Positions 1 through 6,343 of a DNA stretch of 10,327 bases are shown here, one piece after another. The notes below the pieces were generated by a model. The model saw nothing but the letters and a program-made list of their open reading frames with translations. It was not told where the DNA came from and searched no databases. A program made the position numbers and the translations under genes. The stretch is from Rhizobiales bacterium TMED168 (lineage in GTDB: Bacteria; Pseudomonadota; Alphaproteobacteria; MED-G09): the NCBI GenBank assembly GCA_002170885.2, contig NHHR02000007.1, forward strand, positions 1-10,327. The letters are read 5' to 3'. The stretch's first letter is position 1; the number at the start of each line of letters is the position of its first letter.

Positions 1-210
1 AATGTTTTCAACATTAGGCTCAGATTTAATAACTTCCATACTTTCAATAATTTTTTTTGACAAATGATCGTTATTACTGTTTTCAAATACTGGCAAAGTG
101 GTAAAAAGATAATTAATTACATTTAATTCTTTGTCAGTGATATCACCAGATATCGCAGCCGATAGAGTCATGGTATAAATAAGACTATCAATAGGAGCGA
201 GATTATTCAT
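1..210 (-). CDS. TerB-like (tellurite resistance TerB family) protein, N-terminal part, cut by the window edge
   Basis: Reading the minus strand from an ATG at 210-208 gives 70 uninterrupted codons up to the left edge, so the C-terminal part lies outside the window. The translation starts MNNLAPIDSLIYTMTLSAAI and continues with SGDITDKELNVINYLFTTLP followed by VFENSN. The pattern 'DALIYTM-LSA-D-ITD-EL--I---TLPVF' is what I recognise from the small helical TerB-like proteins of alphaproteobacteria (about 140 aa). In TerB proper the acidic loop after the first helix binds metal; here it reads SGDITDKE. Despite the family name, these proteins are not shown to confer tellurite resistance. The start codon overlaps the lysK start on the other strand, so its promoter would lie inside lysK. 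No good Shine-Dalgarno is visible upstream; a second in-frame ATG lies at 171-169, but it would remove the conserved 'IDSLIYTM' helix. Family call is from pattern memory only. Confidence 0.62.
   Translation of the reverse strand, partial: MNNLAPIDSLIYTMTLSAAISGDITDKELNVINYLFTTLPVFENSNNDHLSKKIIESMEVIKSEPNVENI
171..179 (+). promoter_or_regulatory. Candidate extended -10 promoter for lysK
   Basis: TGG followed by TATAAA (174-179) fits an extended -10 element (TGn-TATAAT, one mismatch). A transcript starting near 186 would have a leader of about 23 nt containing the AGGAG at 193-197, 11 nt before the lysK ATG. No good -35 is seen at the right distance, as is common for extended -10 promoters. 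The site lies inside the coding part of the divergent TerB-like gene. In such AT-rich DNA, matches of this quality can arise by chance. Confidence 0.35.
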
Positions 211-1786
211 GAGTAAATCTTTAATAGCTGATGCATTAGAAAGCAAGTCTTGGCCTTTTGAGGAGGCAAAAAAAATTTTGGCGCGTATAGAAAATAGTAA
301 AAAAGATATTATTTTTGAAACAGGCTACGGGCCATCAGGCTTACCTCATATTGGAACTTTTGGTGAAGTTGCTAGAACCTCAATGGTAAGATTTGCTCTT
401 AATGTCTTAAATCCAGATTTAAAGTCAAAAATTATATGTTTTTCTGATGATATGGATGGCTTAAGAAAAGTTCCAGATAATATTCCTAATAAAAAAATTC
501 TTGAGGATAATTTAGAAAAGCCTCTCTCAAGTATACCTGATCCATATGGAGAATTTGAAAGTTATGCAGATCACAATAATAATTTATTAAAGAATTTTTT
601 AGATAGGTTTAATTTTGATTATGAATTTATGAGTGCATCAGTGCAATATTCATCAGGAAGTTTTGATGAAACACTTAAAGAGATTTTAAAAAATTACAAC
701 TCTATTCAAGATATTATTTTACCAACTCTTGGTGAGGAGAGAAGGAAAACATATTCACCATTCTTACCTATATGCCAAGATACCGGAAAAGTTCTAATGG
801 CTAAGGTCATAGAGGTTGACCAAAAAAATAGCTCTATTCTTTATTTTGATGAATCTAAAGATAAAGAAATAGAAACATCAATTTTATCAGGTAACTGTAA
901 ACTTCAATGGAAAGTCGATTGGGCTATGCGGTGGATGGCTTTAGGTGTTGATTATGAAATGGCAGGAAAAGATTTAATAGATTCTGTTACTTTATCAGGA
1001 AAAATTTGCAGGGCATTAGATAAAAGGCCCCCTGAAGGTTTTAATTATGAGCTTTTTTTGGATGAGAATGGTGAAAAAATATCCAAGTCTAAAGGTAATG
1101 GGATTACAATTGATGAATGGCTTAGATATGCAAGTCCAGAAAGCCTTTCATTATATATGTATCAAAAGCCAAAGAGAGCAAAAAAACTTTCATTTGATGT
1201 TATACCGAAGGCGGTTGATGAGTATCAAACATTTCTTGATAAATATAATGATCAGACAAGCATTGAAAAACTTAACAATCCTGTATTTCATATACACAAT
1301 GGTAGTCCGCTAGTTTTTGAAATACCGATAACATTTTCTTTAATTTTAAATTTAGTTAATGCATCGCAAGCTGATAATACGGAAATATTATGGGGGTTTA
1401 TAAAAAGTTATATTGGTGAAATATCAGAGGAGTCAAAGGCATATATAGATAGGCTTTTAGAGTATGCAATTTTTTATTTTAATGACTTCATATTACCAAA
1501 AAAGAAATTTAGAGAACCTTCAGAAGAAGAATGTAAGTCATTAAATAAGCTACTTGATAAATTGCAAAAACTCGATGAAGATGTTGATTCAGAAACCATA
1601 CAAACTATTTTCTATGACATAGGAAAAGAAGCTAATTATGAAAGTCTCAGGGAATGGTTTTTGGCCCTTTATCAAATTCTTCTTGGTCAAGATCAGGGAC
1701 CAAGGCTTGGTTCATTTGTAAAACTTTATGGGATTGATAAAACTTGTACCTTAATTGAAAATGCTTCTTTAAAAAAACTAGTCTAA
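209..1786 (+). CDS. lysK: Lysine--tRNA ligase, class I (LysK)
   Basis: Attaches lysine to tRNA-Lys in the cytoplasm using ATP. This is the class I form (Rossmann-fold catalytic domain) found in archaea and most alphaproteobacteria, not the class II LysS of E. coli. The 525-aa product carries the HIGH-type motif as HIGT (residues 47-50, within GPSGLPHIGTFGEV) and the KMSKS motif as KISKS (290-294, followed by KGNGITIDEW). Both signature loops of class I synthetases are intact, and the length is usual for alphaproteobacterial LysK. The C-terminal region is helical, as expected for the anticodon-binding cage. The start at 209 is supported by AGGAG at 193-197 and by the N-terminus 'SLIADALESKSWPFEEAKKI', typical of the family. 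The ATG shares a CATG with the start of the minus-strand TerB-like gene, and the last 9 bp overlap the convergent methyltransferase gene. Confidence 0.96.
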   Translation: MSKSLIADALESKSWPFEEAKKILARIENSKKDIIFETGYGPSGLPHIGTFGEVARTSMVRFALNVLNPDLKSKIICFSDDMDGLRKVPDNIPNKKILEDNLEKPLSSIPDPYGEFESYADHNNNLLKNFLDRFNFDYEFMSASVQYSSGSFDETLKEILKNYNSIQDIILPTLGEERRKTYSPFLPICQDTGKVLMAKVIEVDQKNSSILYFDESKDKEIETSILSGNCKLQWKVDWAMRWMALGVDYEMAGKDLIDSVTLSGKICRALDKRPPEGFNYELFLDENGEKISKSKGNGITIDEWLRYASPESLSLYMYQKPKRAKKLSFDVIPKAVDEYQTFLDKYNDQTSIEKLNNPVFHIHNGSPLVFEIPITFSLILNLVNASQADNTEILWGFIKSYIGEISEESKAYIDRLLEYAIFYFNDFILPKKKFREPSEEECKSLNKLLDKLQKLDEDVDSETIQTIFYDIGKEANYESLREWFLALYQILLGQDQGPRLGSFVKLYGIDKTCTLIENASLKKLV

Positions 1787-2614
1787 CTCTTTTATAGCTT
1801 CTTCAAGATTTTTTTCACCAGATCCGGGCATTAGTGGTTTTGGTTGATTTTCGTCATATTTCCAACCAAGTAGCCACGCAATTTCAAATGTTGAATATAT
1901 TTTTCCATCATCCGTGGAAAATTTTTCTCTATATATATCAAAAGCTTTTTCTAAGACATCTCTTCTCATGAAGTTTTTCTGCCTTTCATTTAATATATTT
2001 GTTTCACCTATATCCTTAATATCATTTAATAGTTTTTTAGGGTTATCATAGATTATTCTGTGTCTATCTATATCGGCAACAGGTAAAGTGAAATTAGCCC
2101 TTTGCAAAAGATTCGATAAATCATTTAAGTCTGCAAAAGGACTTATCTTTGGACTAGCGCCTCCTAATATTTGTTCTTCAGCAGACATCAAGCTATATCT
2201 CAATTCTTTTAATGTTTCACCGGCAAAGAGGCATCCTATGAAAAGCCCATTTGCATTTAATGATTGGTTGATTTGAAATAAGGTTCCAGGAATATCATTT
2301 ACAAAATGAAGATTAAAAAAACTTACAAGCAAATCAAGTCCATCTTTTTTTATAGGTAAGAATTCCTCATCGCATATTAAATCAATATTCTCAGATTTAT
2401 ATATGTCTCCTCGAATTAGATTAAATATATTTTTAGATTTTGGTATATGAAGATTTCTAAATCCTAGAGCAATTCCATTTTGAAAATCATTTTTAATAAG
2501 ACTTATTCTATCAAACATCTCATCTGCATATTCATTCAGAAAAAGTTTTGATTCAGGGGGAATATTATCTGATCTTTTTCTATTTACTTGAATTAACTTT
2601 CGATCATGTATCAT
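1778..2614 (-). CDS. NDUFAF5/BioC-like SAM-dependent methyltransferase-fold protein with eroded motif I
   Basis: A 278-aa protein of the alphaproteobacterial family related to mitochondrial NDUFAF5, the factor that hydroxylates an arginine of the complex I subunit NDUFS7. The match rests on the N-terminal 'DRKLIQVNRKR', the middle block 'LDLLVSFFNLHFVNDIPGTL' (93-112), 'GLFIGCLFAGETLKELR' (123-139), 'GGASPKISPFADLNDLSNLLQ' region (151-171), and the C-terminal signature 'TFEIAWLLGW' with 'QPKPLMPGSG' (257-266). The odd part is residues 47-64: where relatives have a DLGCxGG-type SAM-binding loop, this one reads GIALGFRNLHIPKSKNIF, with no acidic residue and no glycine cluster. Cofactor binding is therefore doubtful. 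The gene is convergent with lysK (9-bp overlap) and divergent from grxC. No Shine-Dalgarno is evident before the ATG at 2614; the start is chosen because it retains the DR-rich N-terminus. Substrate is unknown; a role in complex I assembly is inference. Confidence 0.8.
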   Translation of the reverse strand: MIHDRKLIQVNRKRSDNIPPESKLFLNEYADEMFDRISLIKNDFQNGIALGFRNLHIPKSKNIFNLIRGDIYKSENIDLICDEEFLPIKKDGLDLLVSFFNLHFVNDIPGTLFQINQSLNANGLFIGCLFAGETLKELRYSLMSAEEQILGGASPKISPFADLNDLSNLLQRANFTLPVADIDRHRIIYDNPKKLLNDIKDIGETNILNERQKNFMRRDVLEKAFDIYREKFSTDDGKIYSTFEIAWLLGWKYDENQPKPLMPGSGEKNLEEAIKELD

Positions 2615-2670
2615 TTTATAATTACCAAAACTCTAAATATACTTTTATTAATCTATCAAATATTTGTTTA

Positions 2671-2700
2671 TTGAAATTTATTTATTATATACCATATAAG
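2671..2700 (+). promoter_or_regulatory. Candidate sigma70-type promoter for the grxC-Nit-DUF1178 run
   Basis: TTGAAA (2671-2676), an 18-bp spacer, then TATAAG (2695-2700), in the 102-bp gap between the divergent methyltransferase and grxC genes. Transcription would start near 2707, giving a very short leader that begins at or inside the GGAG ribosome binding site. That tight fit makes it only a candidate; other AT-rich hexamers nearby could serve instead. The rest of the gap shows no other structure. Confidence 0.35.
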
Positions 2701-2716
2701 TAAGTGGAGAAAAAAT

Positions 2717-2971
2717 TTGAAAATAGATATTTATACTGGCCCAATGTGTCCATATTGTACAAAAGCTAAAGAACTTCTTGAGCAAAAAAATCTCAATTAT
2801 AATGAATTATATATTGGAGATGATTTCACAATCATGGAAGAGATGCTCGAGAGATCTTCTGGAAAACGATCAGTGCCTCAAATCTTTATTAATGATACTC
2901 ATGTTGGTGGATATGATGATCTCTATGCTATAGACCGAAATGGAGAGCTTGATAAATTGCTTGAAAGTTAA
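2717..2971 (+). CDS. grxC: Glutaredoxin 3 (GrxC), TTG start
   Basis: A small cytoplasmic dithiol glutaredoxin that reduces disulfides and glutathione mixed disulfides using glutathione. The 84-aa product has the CPYC active site at residues 11-14, the cis-proline loop SVPQ (52-55) and the GGYDDL glutathione-binding segment (64-69); all key positions of the thioredoxin-like fold are present, and the length is usual for the family. Translation must start at TTG (2717-2719), because upstream in-frame codons include no ATG or GTG and the protein already begins exactly where relatives do (KIDIYTGPMCPYC). The start is supported by GGAG at 2706-2709, 7 nt upstream. It is the first gene of a tight plus-strand run, with a Nit-type amidase starting 4 nt after its stop. 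In many alphaproteobacteria a comF gene precedes grxC; none is present here. Confidence 0.94.
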   Translation: MKIDIYTGPMCPYCTKAKELLEQKNLNYNELYIGDDFTIMEEMLERSSGKRSVPQIFINDTHVGGYDDLYAIDRNGELDKLLES

Positions 2972-2975
2972 AAAA

Positions 2976-3797
2976 TTGACAAAATACTCATTAATTCAAC
3001 TCAATACTGGCTGTAGTCCAGATAGATCATATCAAATTTTAGAGAAATATATAATCAAAGCTGTTTCTAATGGAAGTAAGTTAGTATGCACCCCTGAAAC
3101 AACTAATATTATGGAAATAAGAAATACTGCATTATTTGAAAAAATTTATACTGAAAGAGAAGACCCTTATTTAGAAAAAATACTCCATTTAGCGAAAGAT
3201 CTTAATATATGGATTAACATTGGCTCCTGGATTGTTAAGGATAAAAAAAATAAAGCTAGTAATAGAACTTTTCTAATAAATTCAGATGGTTTAATTCATG
3301 CTCGTTATAATAAGATTCATTTATTTGATGTTGAAATATCAAAAAAAGAAAAATATTTTGAAAGCAAAACATATTCATCAGGTGATAAGGCTGTGATTAC
3401 AAAAACTCCTTTTGGCTCTTTTGGACTAACAATTTGCTATGATCTCAGATTCCCTTATCTGTATAGAGATTTAGCTAATAAAGGTGCAGAAATTATTTTT
3501 GTTCCTTCTGCTTTCACTTTTGAGACAGGTAAGGCCCACTGGCATGCTCTTCTTCAAGCAAGAGCAATTGAAAATGGGTGCTATATTGTAGCCGCTGCAC
3601 AAAATGGACTACATGAAAATAAAAGGAAAACTTATGGTCATTCAGTAGTCATTGATCCATGGGGTAAAATTATTGCAGAAAAAAAATCAGGAACTGGTTT
3701 ATTAAACTTTGAGGTTGATTTACAAAAAGTTAAAAATGCTCGTATAAGAATACCATCTTTAAATGAACAAAAAAAATATAAGATTATAAGTAAATAA
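2976..3797 (+). CDS. Carbon-nitrogen hydrolase, Nit1-type (deaminated glutathione amidase-like), probable TTG start
   Basis: A nitrilase-superfamily amidase. Numbering from the TTG at 2976 (273 aa), the catalytic Glu-Lys-Cys triad is E41 (in CTPETTN), K113 (in RYNKIHLFD) and C154 (in TICYDLRFP), all intact. The block KIHLFDVEI and the ending 'ARIRIPSLNEQKKY' match the Nit1 branch, whose characterised members hydrolyse deaminated glutathione, a wrong product of transaminases. That fits its position directly after grxC; the exact substrate here is inferred. An upstream ATG at 2940 is possible, but it would overlap grxC by 32 nt, has no Shine-Dalgarno, and adds 12 residues not usual in the family. 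The TTG at 2976 gives MTKYSLIQLNTG, the usual family start, 4 nt after the grxC stop, with only a weak GAAAG (2963-2967) ahead. TTG at 2961 is a third option. Confidence 0.88.
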   Translation: MTKYSLIQLNTGCSPDRSYQILEKYIIKAVSNGSKLVCTPETTNIMEIRNTALFEKIYTEREDPYLEKILHLAKDLNIWINIGSWIVKDKKNKASNRTFLINSDGLIHARYNKIHLFDVEISKKEKYFESKTYSSGDKAVITKTPFGSFGLTICYDLRFPYLYRDLANKGAEIIFVPSAFTFETGKAHWHALLQARAIENGCYIVAAAQNGLHENKRKTYGHSVVIDPWGKIIAEKKSGTGLLNFEVDLQKVKNARIRIPSLNEQKKYKIISK

Positions 3798-3799
3798 AA

Positions 3800-4219
3800 A
3801 TGATAAAATACAACTTAAAATGCGATAAAGATCATAATTTTGATGCCTGGTTTTCTGACTCATCAAACTTTGATAAGCAAAATAAAAAAAAACTTGTAGC
3901 GTGCCCTCAGTGTAATTCGACAAAAATTGAAAAAAATATTATGGCTCCTAATATTGGAGCAAAAAAACAAAATTATACCAATGCATTAAAAACTAAAAAG
4001 AATGTTGAAAAAATTCTTAAAAATGTCCAAAAGCATGTTGAGAAAAATTTTGAATATGTTGGAGATAAGTTTGCTGAAGAGGCAAGGTCAATACATTATG
4101 GTAAAAAAGAAGAAAGAGAGATTTATGGTGAAACCACTGTAGAGGAAGCTGTTGATTTAATAGAGGAAGGTGTAAATGTGACACCCATTCCAGGAGTAAG
4201 TCCAAAACTTAAGAATTAA
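3800..4219 (+). CDS. DUF1178 family zinc-ribbon protein
   Basis: A 139-aa cytoplasmic protein of the uncharacterised DUF1178 family, found mainly in alpha- and betaproteobacteria. The N-terminus, MIKYNLKCDKDHNFDAWF, followed by ACPQCNS, gives a probable metal site of C8 and H12 with C35 and C38. The middle 'APNIGAK' (49-55) and the C-terminal 'EAVDLIEEGVNVTPIPG' are also typical of the family. The stretch at about 63-115 is charged and likely helical, including 'GKKEEREIYGETTVEEAVDL'. Function is unknown. The gene begins 2 nt after the Nit stop, with almost no room for its own ribosome binding site, so translation is probably coupled to the upstream gene. The pairing with grxC and the Nit amidase is common in alphaproteobacteria. 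Its last 11 bp overlap the convergent ubiG. Confidence 0.88.
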   Translation: MIKYNLKCDKDHNFDAWFSDSSNFDKQNKKKLVACPQCNSTKIEKNIMAPNIGAKKQNYTNALKTKKNVEKILKNVQKHVEKNFEYVGDKFAEEARSIHYGKKEEREIYGETTVEEAVDLIEEGVNVTPIPGVSPKLKN

Positions 4220-4967
4220 TTTTGCTTGAAAAACCTAGGTAATTAACTGATAAATCTTTTGATCTACTCCAACTATCTAGAAAGGGATTATATTTCATAC
4301 CAATAATTTCATCTATTTTTAATCCGTTGCTTGATAAGAAAATCTTTAATTCATCTGGAGTAATAAATTTTGACCAGTCATGGGTGCCTCTTGGTAGCCA
4401 TCCCAAAATATATTCCACACCAATGATAGCCAAACCATAAGAAATAAAGGTTCTATTTAAAGTTGCAAAAACCATAATTCCATTTGGTGATAAAACCTTA
4501 TTACAGGATTTTACAAAAAGGCTTACATCTGAAACATGTTCAATTACCTCCATGTTAAGAATAACATCAAATTTTTCTTCAGTTTCTGCTAAATTTTCTA
4601 CAGTTTCTTGAATATAATTAATTTTAAGATCTTGCTCTTTTGCGTGAACAGACGCAGTTTTAATATTCTTTTCAACAATATCTAAGCCTGTAACTTTTGC
4701 ACCCAACCTTGCCATTGGTTCAGATAATAGTCCTCCTCCGCAGCCTATATCCAAAAGCTTAATATCCTTGAAAGGTTTTTTTTCACTAAGAGGAATTTTA
4801 AAGTGGTTTATTAATTTTTCTCTAATATAAGCAATTCTCGTAGGATTAAATTTATGAAGGGTTTTAAATTTTCCTTCAGGATTCCACCACTCCTCAGCCA
4901 ACTTAGAGAATTTTTCATACTCATTTGGATCAATTGTTGTTTTTTTATTCTCAATTTCATCAGACAC
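4209..4967 (-). CDS. ubiG: Ubiquinone biosynthesis O-methyltransferase UbiG, GTG start
   Basis: SAM-dependent enzyme that performs the two O-methylation steps of ubiquinone synthesis at the inner membrane surface. The 252-aa product has an intact SAM motif I, DIGCGGG (73-79), the acidic post-motif LD (95-96), motif II-like 'FDVILNMEVIEHVSD' (133-147), and the UbiG-specific 'EKFSKLAEEWWNPEGKFKTL' N-terminus (18-37) and 'LPRGTHDWSKFITPDEL' (191-207). The start is GTG at 4967-4965, backed by a strong AAGGAG (4982-4977) 9 nt upstream; no in-frame ATG lies nearby. The gene is divergent from lysC across a 115-bp gap and ends in an 11-bp overlap with DUF1178. No terminator is visible at either convergent end. 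This neighbourhood, ubiG head to head with aspartate kinase, is usual in alphaproteobacteria. Confidence 0.95.
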   Translation of the reverse strand: MSDEIENKKTTIDPNEYEKFSKLAEEWWNPEGKFKTLHKFNPTRIAYIREKLINHFKIPLSEKKPFKDIKLLDIGCGGGLLSEPMARLGAKVTGLDIVEKNIKTASVHAKEQDLKINYIQETVENLAETEEKFDVILNMEVIEHVSDVSLFVKSCNKVLSPNGIMVFATLNRTFISYGLAIIGVEYILGWLPRGTHDWSKFITPDELKIFLSSNGLKIDEIIGMKYNPFLDSWSRSKDLSVNYLGFSSKINS

Positions 4968-4976
4968 TATTACTTG

Positions 4977-4982
4977 CTCCTT
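4977..4982 (-). promoter_or_regulatory. Shine-Dalgarno site of ubiG that fixes the GTG start
   Basis: The minus strand reads AAGGAG here, 9 nt before the GTG at 4967. It is one of the best ribosome binding sites in the window and supports GTG as the true start. The rest of the 4968-5082 gap holds the lysC site GGAG (5073-5076). It also holds a weak minus-strand promoter candidate: TTGGGC, 17 bp, then TATAGG, reading toward ubiG. I do not call that promoter with confidence. Confidence 0.7.
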
Positions 4983-5082
4983 ACTCGCCTATACACTATC
5001 TATGTCTCACGCCCAATAGGAAAATCTAATTTTATTATATTTTTTACGATTTTTCAGGTATTTAAATATCTTGGAGATATAA

Positions 5083-6318
5083 ATGTCTAGAATAGTTATG
5101 AAATTTGGTGGAACCTCAGTTGGAAGTATTGAGCGCATTAAGCACGTTGCAGAAATTATTAAAGCTGAAGTTGACTCTAAAAATCAAATCGTTGTCGTTC
5201 TATCTGCAATGGCTGGCGAAACTGATAAATTGGTGAATTTGACAAAAGAACTTTCAAAAGAGTTTTACCCACCAGATTATGATGTAGTAATTTCAAGCGG
5301 AGAACAGGTTAGTGTAGGAGCATTATCAGGCTTGCTAAATTCCTCAGGAATTAAATCGCAATCTTTACTTGGATGGCAAGTACCAATTGTAACAAGCAAT
5401 GATCATAAGTCATCACGTATTGAAGCAATTTCCTCAAAGGGTATTGTGAGTCTTCTTGAAGAAGACTCTGTAGTAATAATTCCTGGATTTCAGGGTATTA
5501 GTCCTGAGGGAAAAATAACAACCTTAGGAAGAGGTGGTTCAGATACTTCTGCTGTGGCAATAGCTGCAGCAATTGATGCTGATTTTTGTGATATTTATAC
5601 AGATGTTGATGGAGTATATACAACTGATCCCAATAAAGTTCCTAATGCTAAAAGATTGGATAAAATTTCATACGAAGAAATGCTTGAAATGGCGTCTTTA
5701 GGGGCAAAGGTCTTACAAACACGGTCAGTTGAAACTGCTATGAATAATGATGTTGTTTTGAGGGTACTTTCGAGCTTTAGTCAAATAGGAGACGAAAAAA
5801 AAGGTACATTAGTTTGTTCAGAAGATAGTATTTCTGACAAAAAAATTGTAACTGGCGTTGCTGCCTCAACTAATGATGCAAAATTAACACTTACAGGAAT
5901 TAAAGATAAACCAGGTGTTGCGGCTGAAATATTAGGAGCGTTAGCTTCAAAAAGTATTAATGTTGATATGATAGTTCAAAATATTTCAAATGATAGAAAA
6001 ACTACTGACCTAACTTATACTGTTCCTAAGGAGGAATTTGATAAAGCAAAAAACTTAATGAAAGATCTATCTAATAATCTTTCATATGAAAGTTTAATCA
6101 TTGATTCTAATATTACAAAAATTTCACTGGTTGGAGTTGGTATGAGAAGTAATGCAGGTGTTGCAAGTCAGATGTTCAGGGTATTATCAGAAAATAATAT
6201 AAATATTGATGTAATTTCTACTTCAGAAATTAAAATCTCAGTTTTAATTAACAAAGAGCAAACTGAAAAAGCACTAAATACATTGCATGAACATTTTGAA
6301 TTAGGAAAAATTAATTAA
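5083..6318 (+). CDS. lysC: Aspartate kinase (LysC type, two ACT domains)
   Basis: Phosphorylates L-aspartate, the first step toward lysine, diaminopimelate, threonine, methionine and isoleucine. The 411-aa product opens with the kinase signature MKFGGTSVGS (6-15); it has SSGEQVSVGAL (71-81), the nucleotide-binding GRGGSDTSA (149-157), and YTDVDGVYTTDP (172-183). Two regulatory ACT domains follow, at about 265-335 and 345-405, the second with 'VGMRSNAGVASQMF' and 'ISTSEIKISVLI'. This arrangement is the monofunctional lysine/threonine feedback-inhibited type usual in alphaproteobacteria. The ATG at 5083 has GGAG at 5073-5076, 6 nt upstream. It is the first gene of a run with ispG, prfA and prmC. 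In many relatives ptsP lies directly downstream; here ispG takes that place. No leader peptide or riboswitch is visible in the 115-bp upstream gap. Confidence 0.96.
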   Translation: MSRIVMKFGGTSVGSIERIKHVAEIIKAEVDSKNQIVVVLSAMAGETDKLVNLTKELSKEFYPPDYDVVISSGEQVSVGALSGLLNSSGIKSQSLLGWQVPIVTSNDHKSSRIEAISSKGIVSLLEEDSVVIIPGFQGISPEGKITTLGRGGSDTSAVAIAAAIDADFCDIYTDVDGVYTTDPNKVPNAKRLDKISYEEMLEMASLGAKVLQTRSVETAMNNDVVLRVLSSFSQIGDEKKGTLVCSEDSISDKKIVTGVAASTNDAKLTLTGIKDKPGVAAEILGALASKSINVDMIVQNISNDRKTTDLTYTVPKEEFDKAKNLMKDLSNNLSYESLIIDSNITKISLVGVGMRSNAGVASQMFRVLSENNINIDVISTSEIKISVLINKEQTEKALNTLHEHFELGKIN

Positions 6319-6343
6319 TCTTTAATTCTAATAAGAGTTATAA

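Noticed and set aside
2940..2975. Upstream ATG as the start of the Nit amidase
   Set aside because: It would overlap grxC by 32 nt, has no ribosome binding site, and adds residues not seen in the family. The TTG at 2976 fits better, though the ATG is not excluded.
4854..5090. A 78-codon plus-strand frame crossing the ubiG start and the ubiG-lysC gap
   Set aside because: It is antisense to ubiG at its 5' part, overlaps the lysC start, and has a Phe/Ile-rich sequence typical of AT-rich noise.
6028..6040. Perfect AAGGAGG inside lysC, as a possible internal start for a separate regulatory subunit as in Bacillus or Corynebacterium
   Set aside because: The next TTG (6038-6040) is out of frame with lysC, and the motif simply encodes Pro-Lys-Glu-Glu between strands of the first ACT domain.
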